From CAZFPT01 sp046541875 (GTDB taxonomy: Bacteria; Planctomycetota; Phycisphaerae; SM23-33): 6,357 nt of DNA. The notes beneath the pieces are model-generated. The model searched no databases. It was not told where the DNA came from and saw only the letters and a list, made by a program, of their open reading frames with translations. A program made the translations under genes and the position numbers. Location: assembly GCA_046541875.1 (NCBI GenBank), contig JBKHCL010000148.1, forward strand, positions 1-6,357, written 5' to 3'. Of the stretch, positions 5,084 through 6,357 are shown piece by piece; position 1 is the stretch's first letter; every line of letters begins with the position of its first letter.

Positions 5084-5956
5084 CTACCGCGTCCCGTACT
5101 CGCTTTTGTACGGGAAGATCGTCTCGCTGTACCACTTCCCCGTCCCCTCCTCGAAACGGGTCGTTTCGTAGGTCCGCACGCTGCCGTCCATGAAGCTCAG
5201 ATTCGTCATGGCGTTGGTGGGCCCGAGAATGGGAGCATGTCGGCCTGCGACGTGACCGGTGCATGTTCCGGTCCACCAGTCCTTGACCTGCCCCCACTGA
5301 TTGCCCTCGGTGAACATGACAAACTCAGAGGTCCGCTTCATTCTGGTCAAACGGCGTTGGGTGCCATTGTAGCGACCGCCACGGTCGTTCCACATGATCA
5401 GGAACGGCGAATCGTTGTGGTTGGACGTGTTGGGGCAATACCACGAACGGACGGCCGCCCCCCCGATGTCGGCAGGCTGACCGTTCTCGAATTCACCCTC
5501 GGCATACCAGCGGAACAGGTCTGGGTGCCGCATGTTGGCTTCGTATCGTCCGCTGCCGTCACTTCGTTCCAAGGTTCCGTTGGGGCAGCGGAAGATGCTC
5601 GGCTCCTCGCCCGGGGCCGACTTCTGGGCATGGGGGGCATCGGCATATCCCCCCCGGACCAGCATGTCGGCCCAGAACTCGCCCTGTTTGTAGTACCTGT
5701 TGCTGGAGTTGTCGCTGATGCGATACCACACCACCATCTGGTTGTACCCTTGGGCATAGTTGACCACCGCCCCGGCGATGCCCTTCATGTTCGTCACGCA
5801 CACTGCCGTCTTTGCCTGTTCCTTGGCCTGCTTGAGGCTGGGCAGCAGGATCGAGACCAGCAATGCGATAATCGCGATGACCACCAGCAGTTCCACCAGC
5901 GTGAAACCCCGTCCCATCTTTGCGTCCCGGTCCGCTGCGTTCCTGCCGTGTCCCAT
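5084..5956 (-). CDS. Prepilin-like protein, paralogue of the neighbouring gene
   Basis: The 290-residue product has a 17-residue leader ending in Gly17, then FTLVE (Glu22 is Glu+5) and a hydrophobic helix (about 20-39), so it should be processed by prepilin peptidase like its neighbour. The two proteins align along most of their length: WYR (77-79), QGEFWADMLVR (91-101), FRCPNGT (122-128), AVRSWY (168-173), a middle RRLTRMKRTSEFVMFTEG (201-218) and FMDGSV (255-260). His240 is 16 residues before Asp257. The ATG at 5956 is chosen over an upstream in-frame TTG at 5980 because AGGAG on the minus strand (5964-5968) lies 7 nt before it. The gene is convergent with the one at 4098 and divergent from the one at 6275. 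It is likely an envelope-anchored pseudopilin-type protein; the partner machinery is not in the window. Confidence 0.94.
   Translation of the reverse strand: MGHGRNAADRDAKMGRGFTLVELLVVIAIIALLVSILLPSLKQAKEQAKTAVCVTNMKGIAGAVVNYAQGYNQMVVWYRISDNSSNRYYKQGEFWADMLVRGGYADAPHAQKSAPGEEPSIFRCPNGTLERSDGSGRYEANMRHPDLFRWYAEGEFENGQPADIGGAAVRSWYCPNTSNHNDSPFLIMWNDRGGRYNGTQRRLTRMKRTSEFVMFTEGNQWGQVKDWWTGTCTGHVAGRHAPILGPTNAMTNLSFMDGSVRTYETTRFEEGTGKWYSETIFPYKSEYGTR
5821..5909 (-). repeat. Inverted repeat copy 2 (prepilin 5' coding segment)
   Basis: This is the partner of 4136-4224, in opposite orientation and 92 percent identical over 89 nt. The identity is probably kept by protein constraint plus recent duplication or gene conversion, because several third codon positions are also the same, including all of those in the identical 32-nt core. 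Confidence 0.85.
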
Positions 5957-5963
5957 GATGATG

Positions 5964-5968
5964 CTCCT
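5964..5968 (-). promoter_or_regulatory. Shine-Dalgarno site deciding the minus-strand prepilin start
   Basis: On the minus strand AGGAG precedes the ATG at 5956 by 7 nt. The alternative TTG start at 5980 would place this site inside the coding region, so the shorter 290-residue form is preferred. Confidence 0.75.
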
Positions 5969-6012
5969 GACTGAGGTCAAGCCCCCAAATGCCCATGGAT
6001 GGACGTATCGCC

Positions 6013-6044
6013 CTTATACCGAAAATACGAATCGATAATGTCAA
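6013..6044 (-). promoter_or_regulatory. Possible promoter of the minus-strand prepilin gene
   Basis: Read on the minus strand, a perfect TTGACA (complement of 6039-6044) is followed by TATAAG (complement of 6013-6018). The spacing is 20 nt, longer than the usual 16-18, so either the pair is weak or another -10 is used. It would give a leader of about 50 nt before the ATG at 5956. Confidence 0.4.
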
Positions 6045-6140
6045 TTGTACACGAAGGCTCCGTAGACGATCAAGCGACTTTTGTTTATGCGCATTGCCTG
6101 CGGGCGCGTACAAGTTTCCGGCATTTTCGTGCCTCATTCC

Positions 6141-6170
6141 TTGGTCGACCGGTCTGTTTTGCGGTATAAT
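6141..6170 (+). promoter_or_regulatory. Probable promoter of the third prepilin gene
   Basis: A perfect -10 box TATAAT (6165-6170) lies 18 nt after TTGGTC (6141-6146), a half match to the -35 consensus. The palindrome GGTCGACC (6143-6150) overlaps the -35 region. Transcription would start near 6177, leaving a leader of roughly 100 nt before the ATG at 6275. Confidence 0.6.
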
Positions 6171-6274
6171 TGCAGTTCGCCGGGTGTCCTTGGCTGGATG
6201 CGGCAGGGCGTGGGGACCAAGCCGCGTTTCGCCGTCCTCGGCCACATCCTGAGGCTGTTTTGAGGTACCTGAAC

Positions 6275-6357
6275 ATGCGAACGAGCTATCGCCGCGGATT
6301 CACACTCGTGGAACTTCTGGTCGTCATCGCGATCATCGCGCTGCTGGTCTCGATCCT
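6275..6357 (+). CDS. Prepilin-like protein, N-terminal part only
   Basis: The window ends after 27 codons. The visible part starts with a basic leader, MRTSYRRG, then FTLVELLVV and the hydrophobic segment, so cleavage is expected after Gly8, with Glu13 as Glu+5. A GAGG (6262-6265) lies 9 nt upstream of the ATG. The gene runs divergently from the minus-strand paralogue and has its own promoter with a perfect -10 box. Its DNA matches the other two copies less well than they match each other. Only the N-terminus is seen, so membership in the same long-spaced DG family is likely but unproven. Confidence 0.9.
   Translation, partial: MRTSYRRGFTLVELLVVIAIIALLVSI

Larger units (their letters stand above)
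5957..6274. other. Divergent intergenic region between two prepilin genes
   Basis: These 318 bases hold the leader and a possible promoter of the minus-strand gene (5957-6044) and the promoter and leader of the plus-strand gene (6141-6274). The middle part, 6053-6140, shows nothing I can name. Open frames crossing the region have no Shine-Dalgarno and run into the known genes in other frames. Confidence 0.6.

Noticed and set aside
4038..5297. Open frame of 419 codons on the minus strand opposite the first prepilin gene
   Set aside because: It mirrors a clear prepilin gene, including its hydrophobic helix, and runs through the convergent gap into the 3' end of the next gene without its own signals.
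4973..5974. Open frame of 333 codons on the plus strand opposite the minus-strand prepilin gene
   Set aside because: It is the antisense of a well-supported gene, overlaps the end of the first prepilin gene, and shows no domain.
5559..6245. Open frame of 228 codons on the minus strand in another frame of the prepilin gene
   Set aside because: It shares most of its length with the real gene in a shifted frame and covers the divergent promoter region.

Overview
The window looks like chromosomal DNA from a GC-rich planctomycete, most likely of the Phycisphaerae type. The reasons are three neighbouring genes for prepilin-like proteins with the planctomycete-style N-terminus (GFTL[IV]ELLVVIAIIALLVSI) and a C-terminal DG[HS]V signature, intergenic palindromes of a kind I associate with planctomycete genomes, and strong GC bias at third codon positions. 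The taxonomic call is inference from style, not from a marker search.

Layout. (1) 53-1738 (+): a secreted, probably lipid-anchored protein of unknown function, built from four related beta-rich modules in an A-B-A-B order. (2) 1739-2005: an intergenic stretch packed with four perfect hairpins. Two of them have complementary loops, and one is followed by a T-run and probably terminates transcription. (3) 2006-3382 (+): a complete M20-family metallodipeptidase with all expected metal ligands. (4) 3410-3790 (+): ribosomal protein bL21 (rplU) with its own near-consensus sigma70 promoter, which lies inside a long DNA dyad; a terminator hairpin follows. The usual partner rpmA (bL27) does not follow. 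(5) 3791-4097: a gene-free stretch with hairpins and the promoter of the next gene. (6) 4098-5003 (+) and 5084-5956 (-): two convergent, paralogous prepilin-like proteins. (7) 6275-6357 (+): the start of a third prepilin-like gene, divergent from the second and cut by the window end.

The housekeeping part (peptidase, bL21) and the surface/envelope part (lipoprotein, prepilin-like proteins) show no obvious shared pathway; the window reads as several short, separately transcribed units. No CRISPR array, transposase, tRNA or rRNA is visible. The items most worth a second look are the hairpin cluster at 1781-1924, the convergent prepilin pair with 92 percent identical inverted 5' ends, the shared H-X16-DG spacing in these proteins, the internal fourfold repeat of the lipoprotein, and the dyad over the rplU promoter.
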